Source: Heterohyrax brucei (lineage: Eukaryota > Chordata > Mammalia > Hyracoidea > Procaviidae). From it: DNA of 64,000 nt. The notes below the pieces were generated by a model, which searched no databases, was not told the DNA's origin, and saw only the letters and a list, made by a program, of their open reading frames with translations. The translations under genes and the position numbers were made by a program. The stretch covers positions 65,063,296 to 65,127,295 of the forward strand of contig CM053142.1 in the NCBI GenBank assembly GCA_028571685.1, read 5' to 3'. Below, one piece after another: positions 32,300 through 42,649 of this stretch (within the stretch, counting starts at the first letter, position 1; every line of letters starts with the position of its first letter).

Positions 32300-32400
32300 A
32301 GGCTCCGTATCATTACTCCAGAGCATTCTGCTTCCCTCCAGCCTCATTACGCAGTACATTAGCTGTGGGAACTAAACCCATTACAAAAAGGAGGGGGTGG
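32300..32400. promoter_or_regulatory. candidate conserved noncoding element
   Basis: Non-repeat sequence with several ATTA/TAAT cores (CTCATTACGCAG, TACATTAGCTG, CCCATTAC) within 80 bp. Homeodomain factors bind such cores. Conservation cannot be tested here. Confidence 0.2.
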
Positions 32401-34700
32401 AATTGGCACGCAGGGAAAGAGGCCTTCTCAGATCAAGCTAACAACTTGTGCCTATTAACTAAAGAAGATCATTAGAAAATTCCCATCTCCTCCTCTCCTC
32501 TCCCCCTGCCTTGTCCCCTCCCCCAACACTTGCCTTGTCAGACATGGCAAGAGAGCAGGGCTCACACACAAGATCTGCCTGCTGGTTTCTTGCACACACA
32601 CCCAACCTTAAAGGGGCCTTCCTCAGGGTTCTATGAAAGAGCAAGCTTGGGAAAGCAAGGACGGATTGCTTTGACACTGAATCAGATTTTAAATGAAAAA
32701 GACTTTTCTTCTCTCTCAAAGATGGTTCTTTTCTCTTGGTGAAGATACTTACTGAAATAAAGTAAGTCCCACCTCAGGATTATTTGCTAATACTCTATGA
32801 CAAAATAGACAAAGAAGAAAAGGTTTTCTGTCTGCTGCTCAGTTACGTAAATGTTAGTGCTGGAAAAAACACTTGAAAATTAATCAGTTTAAGCCTGTTT
32901 CTGCAGATGGGGACACTGAGGCCAGAGACAGTGAATAATATACCTCACAACTTACGAAGCCTGCTGAGGTCTCTGGTTAGCAAGTCTGAGGTTTTTTCTT
33001 TTTCAGCAAGCTCCCTCCAGTGTGCTCCTTTTCTCTTTCATTTTTCCTTCAGCCTCTGATTATTTTACTGTCTCCTTGGCTGTGTTCCCTAGTTAGGGGT
33101 TGGATAATATCCTCAAAGAAACCAGTAAGGGACCTTTGATGCTAGGCCTCTTCCTCATGTTAAAAAACAAGAAAACATACAAAACATGGCTTGTGCTGTG
33201 GTCGCAGGGCAAAGGTCTGACTGGGCTTTCTGTGTGTCATCATCACCCTGACTGAAATAGAAGAAACCCTTACTCTGTGGTCTCCTCCCCACATTTCCAT
33301 TGCCAATGGCAAGCTGTCAACCCAGACATTGACCTGGTGAAATGTGTCTTCAGGTTGGTATATACATTTTTGTCTCTGCATGTTTGGCCTCAGCCTGAAA
33401 CTGTTCATAGAAGGGAACGTGGGGAAGACAAACCCTTGCTGGGCCTCTCTCACAGCTTTATCAAGTCACTGGAGGAAACATGGGGGAGACTTGTAGAAAC
33501 TCAACTGTGCTAGTTGTGTGGGATACTGAGAAAAGATATTTTTACCCTTAAATCAGAGCTCTTTTTTACATGTATGTGTCTGTGTGTGTGTCAGTGTGTG
33601 TGTTTTACTATACACTATAAAAAGGTCTGATTAGCATTTCCTTTTCAGTTGCTCCTTCTCCATCCCAGCTGCACCAATTGTGGTCAGTAAAACAGAATTG
33701 GTGCAATAGCAATTCAAGAAAGCAGCTGAAAGGGAAAGAGTGAAGAAAAAAACAAGGGAGAGTTTTCCTTAGAGCTTGAAGAAACCACTCCAATTAAAAA
33801 GAGAGCCAGAGAAAGAGAAAGAAGAGATGAGATGAGATACTTGGAAGGAGTAGACAAAAAGATTCCAAAGAAACGGGAACCCAAATTAAGGAAGAAAAAA
33901 GGAAGAAAGCTGACAGAAATTACTTACACTGAGAAACAGATGAAAATTTTTTTAAAGTGTATGTAAAAAAATGTAAAAGAAAAATTCAGAACAACAAGGG
34001 ACATAAAAAGCTGGAATTTTCAAAACTGAAAAGGTAGAGATAGAAATTTCCTTATTTTCTTTCCCTGGTTTTTCTTTTTATTAATGCCTCTTTTAATACA
34101 TTTTTAAAATAGGAAATGAAATTCTGCATATGAAGAAGGTGGGTTCTTAGCTTATAGTAACTTAGGCAGTAGAGATGGGATTGATCTAGCCACCCTGGCT
34201 TTAGGACTAGACCTAGCTTCTTTCTCCTAAGTTTCCCCCTTGATCTTAAGCACATTTCCTTTCTACTCAGTTACTTCCTTTTTCTCTGAATGTAATAGCC
34301 TTTTGACATCAGTTGGATGCTGGCACAGTTAATGAGGGCATGTTGGATAAGCACTTAGAGCTCTACAGAATAAATGCAATGGAGAAAGTTTCATGTGTTC
34401 ATAATGATGATTCTTGGGGTCCTTTAAAAAGGTCTGCAAAACATTGCTGTGACTGCTCGCTTTTAAAGGGTTACAGCTTACCCCTCAAAATTACCTAATT
34501 GGGACTGAAATATCTCTGTCTGGCCCTCAGCCCCAAGGAGGTTATTCTTGGAAAATTTGACTTGTGCTCCATTTACTTTCCTGCTTGTGAGAGATGCAAG
34601 AGGATGTCTACTTTATTGGGAAATGTCAGAGCTTCAGTTCACAGTGGAAACATGGTACAGCTACTGGCAGTGAAGAAAGTGCTTGAAGTGGGGGTCTAAG
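32400..34700. other. single-copy DNA with a purine-rich segment
   Basis: No SINE in 2.3 kb. A short TG run lies at 33575-33603, and 33720-34020 is strongly A/G-rich. No gene recognised. Confidence 0.4.
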
Positions 34701-34707
34701 GAGCCTC

Positions 34708-34874
34708 TGGAAACCACGGTGGCATAGTGGTGAAGTGCTGCATCTGCTAACTAAAAGGTCAGCAGTCCAAATCCACTAGGCGCTCCTTAGAAACTCTATG
34801 GGGCAGTTCTCCTCTGATCTGTAGAGTTGCTGCAAGTCAGAACTGACTCAGTGACAGTTGGTGTGGTTTGGTTT
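34708..34874 (+). mobile_element. AfroSINE-type SINE, full length
   Basis: GGTGGCATAGTGGTGAAGTG head, TATGGGGCAGTTCTCCTCTG middle, AAGTCAGAACTGACTCAGTG tail, then GTGTGGTTTGGTTTT. Confidence 0.9.
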
Positions 34875-34885
34875 TAAGGAGCCCT

Positions 34886-34965
34886 CCACTGAGTTGATTC
34901 TAACTTACAATGATCCTGTGAGTCAGAATGAACTCTATGGCAATGGATTTTTTTTTTTTTTTCTC
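34886..34965. mobile_element. 80-bp hairpin-like SINE-tail insertion
   Basis: A perfect 11-bp direct repeat TAAGGAGCCCT flanks it (34875-34885, 34966-34976). Inside, a minus-sense tail (ACTGAGTTGATTCTAACTTA) is fused to a plus-sense tail (GAGTCAGAATGAACTCTATG GCAATGG, then a T-run). Two tails back to back suggest inversion during target-primed reverse transcription. Confidence 0.8.
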
Positions 34966-34970
34966 TAAGG

Positions 34971-35165
34971 AGCCCTGGTGGCACAGTAGTTAAGTGCCCA
35001 GCTGCTAAATGAAAGGTTGGTAATTCAAACCCACCCAGAGGTTTCATGGGGACCTGGCAAGCTGCTCGCATAAAGATTATAGCCTAGAAAACTCTATGAG
35101 GCAGTTTTATTCTGTCACATGGAGTCACTATCAGTCAAATTGACTCAACATCACATAGTAACAGC
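34971..35165 (+). mobile_element. AfroSINE-type SINE, long subtype
   Basis: GAGCCCTGGTGGCACAGTAG head, GGACCTGGCAAGCTGCTCGC and AAAGATTATAGCCTAG middle, CAGTCAAATTGACTCAAC tail. Confidence 0.9.
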
Positions 35166-35279
35166 AGTGTGTAGGCAAAGTTAGATTATTTGTATGAAAA
35201 GTATGGTACTTATTAGGTAGATACTACAGGGGATGTTATATTATCGTGTAGACATCGATCTTATCCTTACTGTCACATA

Positions 35280-35400
35280 TCTGTGTGACCTCTAATGGGT
35301 GGCTTAATTTTCAAGAACCTCAGTTTGCCCATCCATAAAATAGATGTAGTAGTCTGCTTCAACTTTGTGATTGTATCAACTTCCTATTTTTACATTTCTG
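35280..35400 (+). mobile_element. MIR SINE fragment
   Basis: CTGTGTGACCTCTAATGGGT, AACCTCAGTTTGCCCATCCA and TAAAATAGATGTAGTAG. Confidence 0.65.
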
Positions 35401-35980
35401 TGTTTCAAAAGTGTTTAACAGAGAGTTGAGCTTTCAGAGCTAGGCCAGGATAGCCTATAGAAGCACTTGTTCTTTGGTTATCTTTACCTACTTCCTTTTA
35501 GCCATGAGCTCATTGATCTGGCCCTTTATACAAAGAGCAGAGACTTCCCAGGAAAAAGAAATCATCCCTTCATTTGGTAGGCCTACAGTGTAGTCACCAA
35601 CAGAAGATATCAGATATATCAGAAAAAGTTTAATGTGCAAAGCTACATTCAAGTACATTCAAACTAATGTGGTAATTTTCTAGAATCAGGGTTAAAAGTA
35701 TGGGCTTTGGTGTCAGACCTTGTAATAGGTTGAAACTCTAGCTCCATCAGGGTTGTATCCTTTCACCTGTATACTTACTTAATCTGTAAACTGAGCAAAT
35801 AATTTGAGAAACTGAACTAAACTAAGCAGAATACAGCATCAGGATTGGAAGAAGACTCATTAATAATATGCAGGTGATACAGCCTTACCTGCTGAAAGTG
35901 ATGAGGGTGTGAAGCACTGATTAATGAAGAGGACAGTTGAGAACCTGCATCTAACTTTTTAAAAATAGCATTAAAATAAA

Positions 35981-36208
35981 ACAAGGAAGGGGAGGGAAGG
36001 GAGGGGAAAAGAGTGAGGAAGAGAAGGAGGGGGAGGAGAGGTGGGAGGGAGAAAGGAAGAAAGGAGGGTGGAGGGAGAAAGGAAGAAAGAAAGAGAGAAA
36101 GAGAAAAAAGGAGAGAGAAACAAAGGAAGGAAGAAAAGAAGGAGGGAGGGAGGCAAGGAGGCAGGGAGGGAGGGAGGAAGGAAGGAAAGAAGAAAGGAAG
36201 GAAAGGTC
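35981..36208 (+). repeat. polypurine GGAA/GGGA simple repeat inside RTE
   Basis: About 230 bases of A/G only, rich in GGAAG, GGGAG and AAAGA units. The long ORFs here are artefacts of the repeat. RTE sequence resumes near 36285. Confidence 0.9.
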
Positions 36209-36753
36209 AAGAGTCAGGAAGAGGCCTCTTTCTAAGGAGAAGGGACCATTCCAGGAGCAAAGTCACCACAGGAAGATCAGGTCCTGTGTAGTATATATTG
36301 CACCTCAACATCAAGAAAACAAAATCCTCACAACTGGACTAATAAGCAACATCACAATAAAGAAAGAAAAGACTGAAGTTATCAAGGATTTCATTTTGCT
36401 TGGATCCATAGTTGATGTACGTGGAAGAAGCAGTCAAGAAATCAAATGACACATTGCATTGGGAAAAATATGCTGCAGAAAAAAAAGAACTCTTTAAAGT
36501 GTTAAAAATCAAAGATGTCACTTTGAAGACTACAGTGCACCTGACCCAAGTCATGGATTTTTCTATTGCCTTATATGCATAATAAAGCTGGGCAATAAAC
36601 ATGGAAGACTGGAAAACTGATAACTTCAAATTATGGTGTTGGGGAAAAATATTGAATGTATCATGGGCTGCCAGAAGAATGAAAAGTGTATCTTAGAAGA
36701 TGTACAGCCAGAATGCTCCTTAGAAACAGGGATGGCAAGACTTCATCTCACAC

Positions 36754-37244
36754 TGTCTTAGTCATCTTGTGTTGCTTTAACAGAAATACCACAAGTGAAT
36801 GACTTTGAAAAGAGAAAAATTATTTTGTCACAGTTCAGTAGGCTAAAAGTCCAAATTCAGGGTGTCAGGTTCAGGAGACGGCTTTCTCTGTGCTGGCTCT
36901 GGAGGAAGGTCCTTGTCAGACTTTCCCTAGACTGAGAGCTTCAGATGTACAGGGATCCCAAGTCCTTTCCAAAGGACGAGCTCTGCTCCTAGCACTGTTT
37001 CTTGGTAGCAGGAGGTCCCCAACTTTCTTTGTTAGCTTCTATCTTTTATAGCTCAAGAGATTGCCTCAAGGCACAAAACAAGCTTTCACATTCAGTCCCA
37101 GCCCAACAACATAACTGCTGTCCTTCAACCCTCACTAACGTTAAAGAGGCAGGGTTTAGAGCATGGAAGAACATCACACAATACTGGGAATCACAGCCTT
37201 ACTAAATTACTACATGTATTTTGGGGGAAACACAGTTCATGACA
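36754..37244 (-). mobile_element. solo LTR, MaLR (ERVL) type, 491 bp
   Basis: Bounded TG...CA with 5-bp flanks CACAC/CACAT inside RTE sequence that continues on both sides. Ends TGTCTTAGTCATCTTGTGTT and CAGTTCATGACA. It matches the LTRs at 44037, 49163 and 51412. No internal retroviral region is present. Confidence 0.8.
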
Positions 37245-37769
37245 CACATACTTTGGACATGTTATCAGGAGAGACCTGTTCCTGGAGAAGGACATCATGT
37301 TTGGTAAAGCAGCAGGTCAGCAAAAAAGAAAACGACCCTCAACAAAATAGACTGACATGGTAGTTCCCACAAACGGTTCAAAGACAGCAACAGTTGTGAG
37401 AATGGTGCAGTTCTGGGCAGTGTTTTATTCTGTTGTACATAGGTAACTATGAGTCAGAACAGACTTGATGGCACCTAACAATAACAACATTGTTATTTTC
37501 ACTATGGTTAACACTGTTGTCTTCCATTGTCACAGATGAAATATGTAGAGAATCAGATTTTGAAGGATAGAACAGAGGATTTGGCTATGGGGAAGGGACC
37601 TAGGAAATGGCCTTTGTTGAGCATCATGCCCATTTGAATCTCCTGGGCAGGCCCCAGCTGTCCAAGCAATTCTGACATACAGTCAGGGGTGACAGAAGAG
37701 CACAACAGTCATGGGCAAGATTCAGTAATCGTGGCCCTGCAGACAAAGAACTAGAATTCCTAGCTTTGG

Positions 37770-37905
37770 GGTATGGCTCTTCCTCTAACTAGCTTCCTGA
37801 TTCTGACAATTGCCTTGCCTTCCTGGATTTTAGTTCCTTCATTTGTAAAATGAGGAGGGCTGAACTGCCCTGAATGAGCTCTAGGTCTCCTTCCAGCTGA
37901 AATAT
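37770..37905 (+). mobile_element. MIR SINE
   Basis: GCTTCCTGATTCTGACAATT, TTTAGTTCCTTCATTTGTAA and AATGAGGAGGGCTGAACTGC. Confidence 0.6.
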
Positions 37906-38699
37906 TCAACAATCTTGAAGGACTTTTCTTGACTGCATGAGAATCCATGGTGAAGCATCATTAGTGGTCCTTTCAGTTCATCTGTCAGATGCTTTTCTGA
38001 AGATGGCAGGACCTGTAGTGAGCCATCTGGGTTTTCCCACTTCACTCATGCTAGATCACTGCATGGGTTATATCAGCTCACTCCCCAGTCTGACTTAGTC
38101 TCTACTTGGCATCACGGAAAGAGATCAGGTAAGAATGTAGTGTGCAGGAACTCAGTGACACTCCAGTCAGAGTGGCCACACGGCATGGCTTAGAACTTTA
38201 TAATTGTACAACTTGGGGCTGCTCATAGTAATTGCATTTCTCACAACCACTCCTCTGACAGTTTGTCCTATTGTCGTGGCTTGCATGTTTCTGTGATGCT
38301 AGAAGCTGGTATTTCAAATACCAGCAGGGTCACCCATGGTGCACAGGTTTCAGCAGAGCTTCCAGAGTAGGACAGCCTGGGTAGAAGGACCTGTGCTCTA
38401 CTACTGCAAAAAAATAGCCAGTGAAAACCTTATGGATAGTGGCAGAACACTGTGTGATACAGTGCCCAAAGACGAGCCCCTTGGGTTGGAAGGCACTCAA
38501 AATATGACTGTGAAAGAGGTGCCGCTTTAAAATAGAGTCAATCTTCATGACCTAGACGAAGTAAAGTTTTTAGGACATCCATTTTCTGATGTGGCATTAC
38601 TCAAAATGAGAACCCAATATATAATTTAGTGATGGATGAATCAAGGAAAATTGGAAGGTGTCAAAACTGAAATGAAATGCTTGAAGATTGGTATCTAGC

Positions 38700-39030
38700 T
38701 CTCTGTTGTTTTAAAACTGATCTTTTTATCACTGTTGTTTCTATCATCAAGATAATGTTTTGCAACTATCAATCCTTTATTTACAACTTTCACATTCTAA
38801 TCACCAGTGATAATCACTGCATCTTAATTGCATATTTTGCAGAAATTTGTAACAATCTTCAATTTCTTCATCTTTGGCATTAGTATTTGGTGCATAAATT
38901 TGAATCACACTCATATTAACTGGTGTTCTTGTAGGCATATAGATATTATCCTATTAATGACAGCATTGTACTTCAGGATGGATCTCGAAATGTTCCTTTT
39001 GATGATGAATGCGATGTGATTCCTCTTCAA
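38700..39030 (-). mobile_element. inverted RTE endonuclease segment
   Basis: On the minus strand this reads as the middle of the RTE endonuclease: codons for VIQIYAPNTNAKDEEIEDCY lie near 38840-38905, with GATAGTTGCAAAACATTATC downstream. Upstream (to 38695) and downstream (from 39356) RTE sequence is on the plus strand, so the block is inverted inside the element. Confidence 0.8.
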
Positions 39031-39040
39031 ATAACTATAT

Positions 39041-39355
39041 TGGAAGACCATCCTTACTCACCTGATCTGGCCCTCAGTGACTTTTTCTTTATTCAAAGAT
39101 AAAGGAGATATTGAAAGGAAGACATTTATAGGAAGACATTGTAGATATTGAAAGGAAGACATTATAATGACATTTAGGACAACAAGGCCATTCCAAAAAA
39201 AGAGTTCCAAAATTGCTATGAAGGGTGTACTAGGTGTTGATGTCAGTGCATAGCTTCCCAAGAGGAGTACCTGGAAGGTGACCATAGTGATATTTAGCTA
39301 TGAGGTATGCAACACTTAGAACAATGAAGTACATGGACGTAATTGCCAGACCTTG
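39041..39355 (+). mobile_element. mariner-type transposon, 5'-truncated
   Basis: Same family as 14109-14723: DLALSDFFF codons near 39066-39090, an EFQNCYEGC-like region, GCATAGCTTCCCAAGAGGAG, and the right terminal repeat GTAATTGCCAGACCTTG ending at 39355, followed by TA. The left half is missing, and a GATATTGAAAGGAAGACATT unit is repeated at 39109-39170. Confidence 0.85.
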
Positions 39356-39454
39356 TACCTTTTTACAACAACATAAATGGCAATTTGTACAGATAGACTT
39401 TGTGGGATGGAATATACTGGAATCAAATTGACTACTTCTGTGGAAAGATAATAG

Positions 39455-39481
39455 CCAGCCAAGTGCCGTCGAGTCGGATGA
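39455..39481 (-). mobile_element. 27-bp micro-insertion (SINE/RTE-tail type), copy B
   Basis: A perfect 15-bp direct repeat GTGGAAAGATAATAG flanks it (39440-39454, 39482-39496). On the minus strand the insert carries TCCGACTCGACGGCACTTGG. The host is the RTE endonuclease-linker region, which reads through once insert and one repeat are removed. Confidence 0.9.
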
Positions 39482-39760
39482 GTGGAAAGATAATAGAGAA
39501 GCTCAATATCATTCATCAGAACATAGCCAGGGACCTATTGTAGAACAGGCCTTCAGTTGCTCATATGCAAATTCAATCTGAAGCTGAAGAAAATTAAAAC
39601 AAGTCCACAAGAACCAAAGTATGATCTTGAATTTAGAGACTATCTGAAGATGAATTTAGAGGCCGTCTCAAGATGAGATTTGATGCCTTAAACACTAATG
39701 ACCAAAGACCAGATGAGTCGTGGGAAAGTATGAAGGATATTGTACATGAAGAAAGCCAAA

Positions 39761-39925
39761 AACTACTACTAAACCCACTGGTGTCAATTTGATTTTGACT
39801 CATAGCAACACTATAGGTCTGAGGAGTACTGCTCCATAGAGTTCCCAAGGAGCACCTGGTGAATTTGAACTGCCGACCTTTGGGTTGGCAGATGTAACAC
39901 TTAACCACTACGCCACCAGGGTTTC
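39761..39925 (-). mobile_element. AfroSINE-type SINE with duplication
   Basis: TGAAGAAAGCCAAAA (39747-39761) and TGAAGAAAGCAAAA (39926-39939) flank it. Tail ACCCACTGGTGTCAATTTGA, head ACCACTACGCCACCAGGG. It interrupts RTE coding sequence. Confidence 0.95.
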
Positions 39926-40067
39926 TGAAGAAAGCAAAAGGTAGTTAAAAAGACAGAAAAGGAGGAGGGGGGAGAAAAATCAAAATAGATGTCAGAAAAG
40001 ATTCTGAAACTTGCTCTTGAACATTGAGTAGCTATAGAAAATGGAAGAAATGATAAAGTGAAAGAAC

Positions 40068-40092
40068 CTATAGACTTCAAAGAAGTCTATAG
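40068..40092. repeat. perfect inverted repeat, 11-bp arms, 3-bp loop
   Basis: CTATAGACTTC and GAAGTCTATAG around AAA. The motif AGACTTCAAAG recurs again at 40107-40117. It sits in RTE sequence and looks like a local duplication that formed a hairpin. Confidence 0.85.
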
Positions 40093-40226
40093 ACTTCAAA
40101 GTCAAAGACTTCAAAGAAAACAAAGTAAATTATTATAATGAAATGTACAAAAATTGGAATTTAGAAAACCAAAAGGGAAGAACCTTTGGCATTTCTCAAG
40201 CTGAAAGAACTGAAGAAACAAATTGA

Positions 40227-40390
40227 GCTTGGTGTGATATAGTGGTTAACAGCCATGCTGCTATCCAAAGTGTTGGCAGTTGAAATCCACCAGGCACTCC
40301 TTGGACACTGTATGGGACTGTTCTAGTCTGTCCTATAGGGCTGCTATGAGTCAGAATCGACTCAACAGCAATGAGTTTGATTTTAGGTTT
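40227..40390 (+). mobile_element. AfroSINE-type SINE, full length
   Basis: GATATAGTGGTTAACAGCC head, TGGACACTGTATGGGACTG middle, AGTCAGAATCGACTCAACAG tail. RTE sequence continues on both sides (AAACAAATTGAG / GAGTTGCAATATTG). Confidence 0.9.
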
Positions 40391-40405
40391 TGGTGAGTTG
40401 CAATA

Positions 40406-41330
40406 TTGAAAGATTCTATGGGCAAGATACTGAACTATGCAGGAAACATCAAAAGAAGATGGAAAGAATATATAGTGTTGCTATACAAAAAAAGAACTGG
40501 TCTACATTCAGCCATTTCAGGAGGTAGCACATGGTCAAGAATAGATGGTACTGAAGGAAGAAGTCCAAGCTGCACTGAAAGCACTGATGAAAAACAGAGT
40601 TCCGGGAACCGACAGAATACAAAAATAAGAAGTTTCAACAAACAAACGCAGGACTGAAGGTGTTCACTGGTCTGTACCAAGAAATATAGAAAGCAGTTAT
40701 CTTGCCAACTGACTGGAAGAGATCTAGATCTGTGCCCATTACAAAGAAAGCTGATACAACAGAATGCAGACATTATTGAACAATATTATTAATATACACA
40801 GGTAAAGTTTTGCTGAAGACAATTCAAAAATCATTGCAGCAGTAGATGAACAGAGTATTTTCAGAAATTCAATCCAGATTCAGAAGAGGATGTGGAACTA
40901 GAGATACTATAGCTGATGTCAGATGGATCTTGGCTGAAAACAGAGTATACCAGAAAGAGGTTTACCTCTGTTTTACTGGCTATGAATCCACATTAAACTG
41001 TGTGGATCAGTACAAATTATGGATAACATTGCAAAGAATGGGAATGGAATTCAAGAATACTTCATTGTGCTCATGAAGAACATATACGTAGACAAGGAAG
41101 CAGTCATTCAAACAGAACAAGGGGATACTGTTTAAAACCAGAAAAGGTGTGCATCTGGGTTGTATCCTTTCATCATATTTATTCAATCTGCATACTCAGC
41201 AGATAATTTGAGACGCTGGCCTATACGAAGAAGAATGCAGCACCAGGACTGAAAGAAGACTCATTAACAATCTGCATTATGCAGATAACACAACCTCATT
41301 TGCTCAAAGTGAAGAGGACTTGAAACACTG
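40406..41330 (+). pseudogene. RTE reverse transcriptase remnant
   Basis: Codons for MKDSMGKILNYAGNIKRRWK start at 40406, and for FRRGCGTRDTIADVRWILAE at about 40880-40940. Catalytic motif A, normally F-I-D-Y-A-K-A-F-D, reads FTGYESTLN (near 40971-40998): the key aspartate codon is GGC (40978-40980). Motif C, normally YADD, reads YADN (41278-41289). The frame is broken several times. In an active RTE this enzyme copies the element RNA at the nicked target. With both motifs damaged, and no intact frame, it cannot function. Confidence 0.85.
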
Positions 41331-41470
41331 ATGAAGATCGAAGTCTACAGGCTTCAGTGTAGATTACACCTCAACATAAAACAAAACCCTTGCAACTTGA
41401 CCAATAAGCAACATCATGACAAACAGAGAAAAGATTGAAGTTATCAAGAATTCGATTTTACTGACATGCG

Positions 41471-42049
41471 GTAAAGACAACCGAGAAGACAGAGAGACCC
41501 ACAAGAGTGGGTGCCTACATCGACTTGGGACCAGAAGAACCAGATGGTGCCCGGCCACCACCAGTGATAGCCACAATGGAGCTCACAGAGAGGAGTCTCA
41601 CTGGCAACACAAGAATAAAAAGGAGTGCATCATGAGATCTCCACTAAAAGACCTCAATTGATGGTCCAGCGGTTTTGGGGTTCCTCTGAGAGCATGGCCC
41701 CTGGCCCTGATGCTGCCCTTTCCCATAAATTATAACAAAGGTCCACTCTTTGGTCAGGAATGGATTGGCCTTGGCAATGCAGAGTGACCATATATTGGAA
41801 GCACTTTGTGGTTCTATACATCTACAGGATATCATCTTGCTGACCTCTGGCTGGAGGAAGGGGAGTGGATGGAGAGGAGGGGAAAGGAGGTTGTTGGGAG
41901 GATAATTCATGTATGGAGCAGAGAGGAATAGTGTGCAGTCACCAGACAGGGAGAGCAGTGGAAGCTGCATATAGGTGGGCATGTAAATTTATACGTGAAT
42001 GTACATTTTCACTCAGTTATGTTAAATAAAAATAAAAATTAAAAAAAAA
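41471..42049 (+). mobile_element. 579-bp retroposon (L1 3' end type) with poly(A) and duplication
   Basis: AAGAATTCGATTTTA (41456-41470) and AAGAATTCCATTTTA (42050-42064) form a 15-bp duplication with one mismatch. It ends AATAAAAATAAAAATT and an A-run. The other RTE copy near 36379-36404 shows the unfilled site. Its 3' 147 bp recur at 63311-63457. Part near 41520-41570 resembles the L1 3'UTR copy at 50664-51390. Confidence 0.8.
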
Positions 42050-42649
42050 AAGAATTCCATTTTAGTTGGATTCACAATCAATGTCCATGGAAGCAGCAGC
42101 CAGGAAATCAAATAACATTTTGCACTGGGCAAATGTGTTGCAAGAGAGTTCTTTGAGTGTTAAAAAGCAACAATGTCACCTTGAAGACTAAAATGTGCCT
42201 AACCCAAACCCTGATTTTCTCAATCACTGCATCTATATGTGAAAGCTGGACAGTGAGTAAGAAGGACTGAAGAAGAATTGATGCTTTCGAATTATGGTGT
42301 TGGAGAAGAATATTGAATATATCATGGACTTCCAGAAGAAGAAACAAATCTGTCTTTGAAAAAGTACAGCTATAATGTTCTTCAGATGCAAGGATGGTGA
42401 TATTTCATCGTGCATACTTTGGACATGTTATCAGGAGGAACAAGTCCCTGGAGAACATCATGTCTGGTAAAGTAGAGAATCCATGAAAAAGAAGAAGAGC
42501 TTCAATGAAATGGATTGACAGAGTGGCTGCAACAATGGGCCAAAACATAGCAGCAATGCTGAGAATCACTGATGACCAGGCAGTGTTTTGTGTGTTCCAG
42601 CACTATGAGTTGGAACAAACTTGATGGCACCTGATAACATTTTTGAGAA

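Larger units (their letters stand above)
35743..37490 (+). mobile_element. RTE/BovB-class LINE, 5'-truncated, with insertions
   Basis: Starts in reverse transcriptase (GGGTTGTATCCTTTCACC) and runs through AAAATCCTCACAACTGGAC, ATGTCACTTTGAAGACTACA and TGGTGTTGGGGAAAAATATT to the RTE terminus CAGAACAGACTTGATGGCAC / CTAACAATAACAAC. The catalytic YADD codons read YAGD (near 35870). It holds a polypurine repeat (35981-36208) and a solo LTR (36754-37244). Confidence 0.9.
38250..42645 (+). mobile_element. RTE/BovB-class LINE, nearly full length, heavily interrupted
   Basis: The 5' region starts near CTGACAGTTTGTCCTATTG and holds ATTTCAAATACCAGCAGGGT. An inverted endonuclease segment (38700-39030) follows, then a mariner, then plus-strand sequence from AACAACATAAATGGC through the linker, reverse transcriptase and C-terminal region to the terminus TTGGAACAAACTTGATGGCA. 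Insertions: mariner 39041-39355, micro-insertion 39455-39481, SINEs 39761-39925 and 40227-40390, L1 3' end 41471-42049. RTEs encode one protein with endonuclease and reverse transcriptase; this copy is dead. Confidence 0.9.

Noticed and set aside
36013-36291. Basic K/R/E/G-rich ORFs and the antisense S/F/L/P-rich ORF
   Set aside because: They translate a polypurine microsatellite inside an RTE copy.
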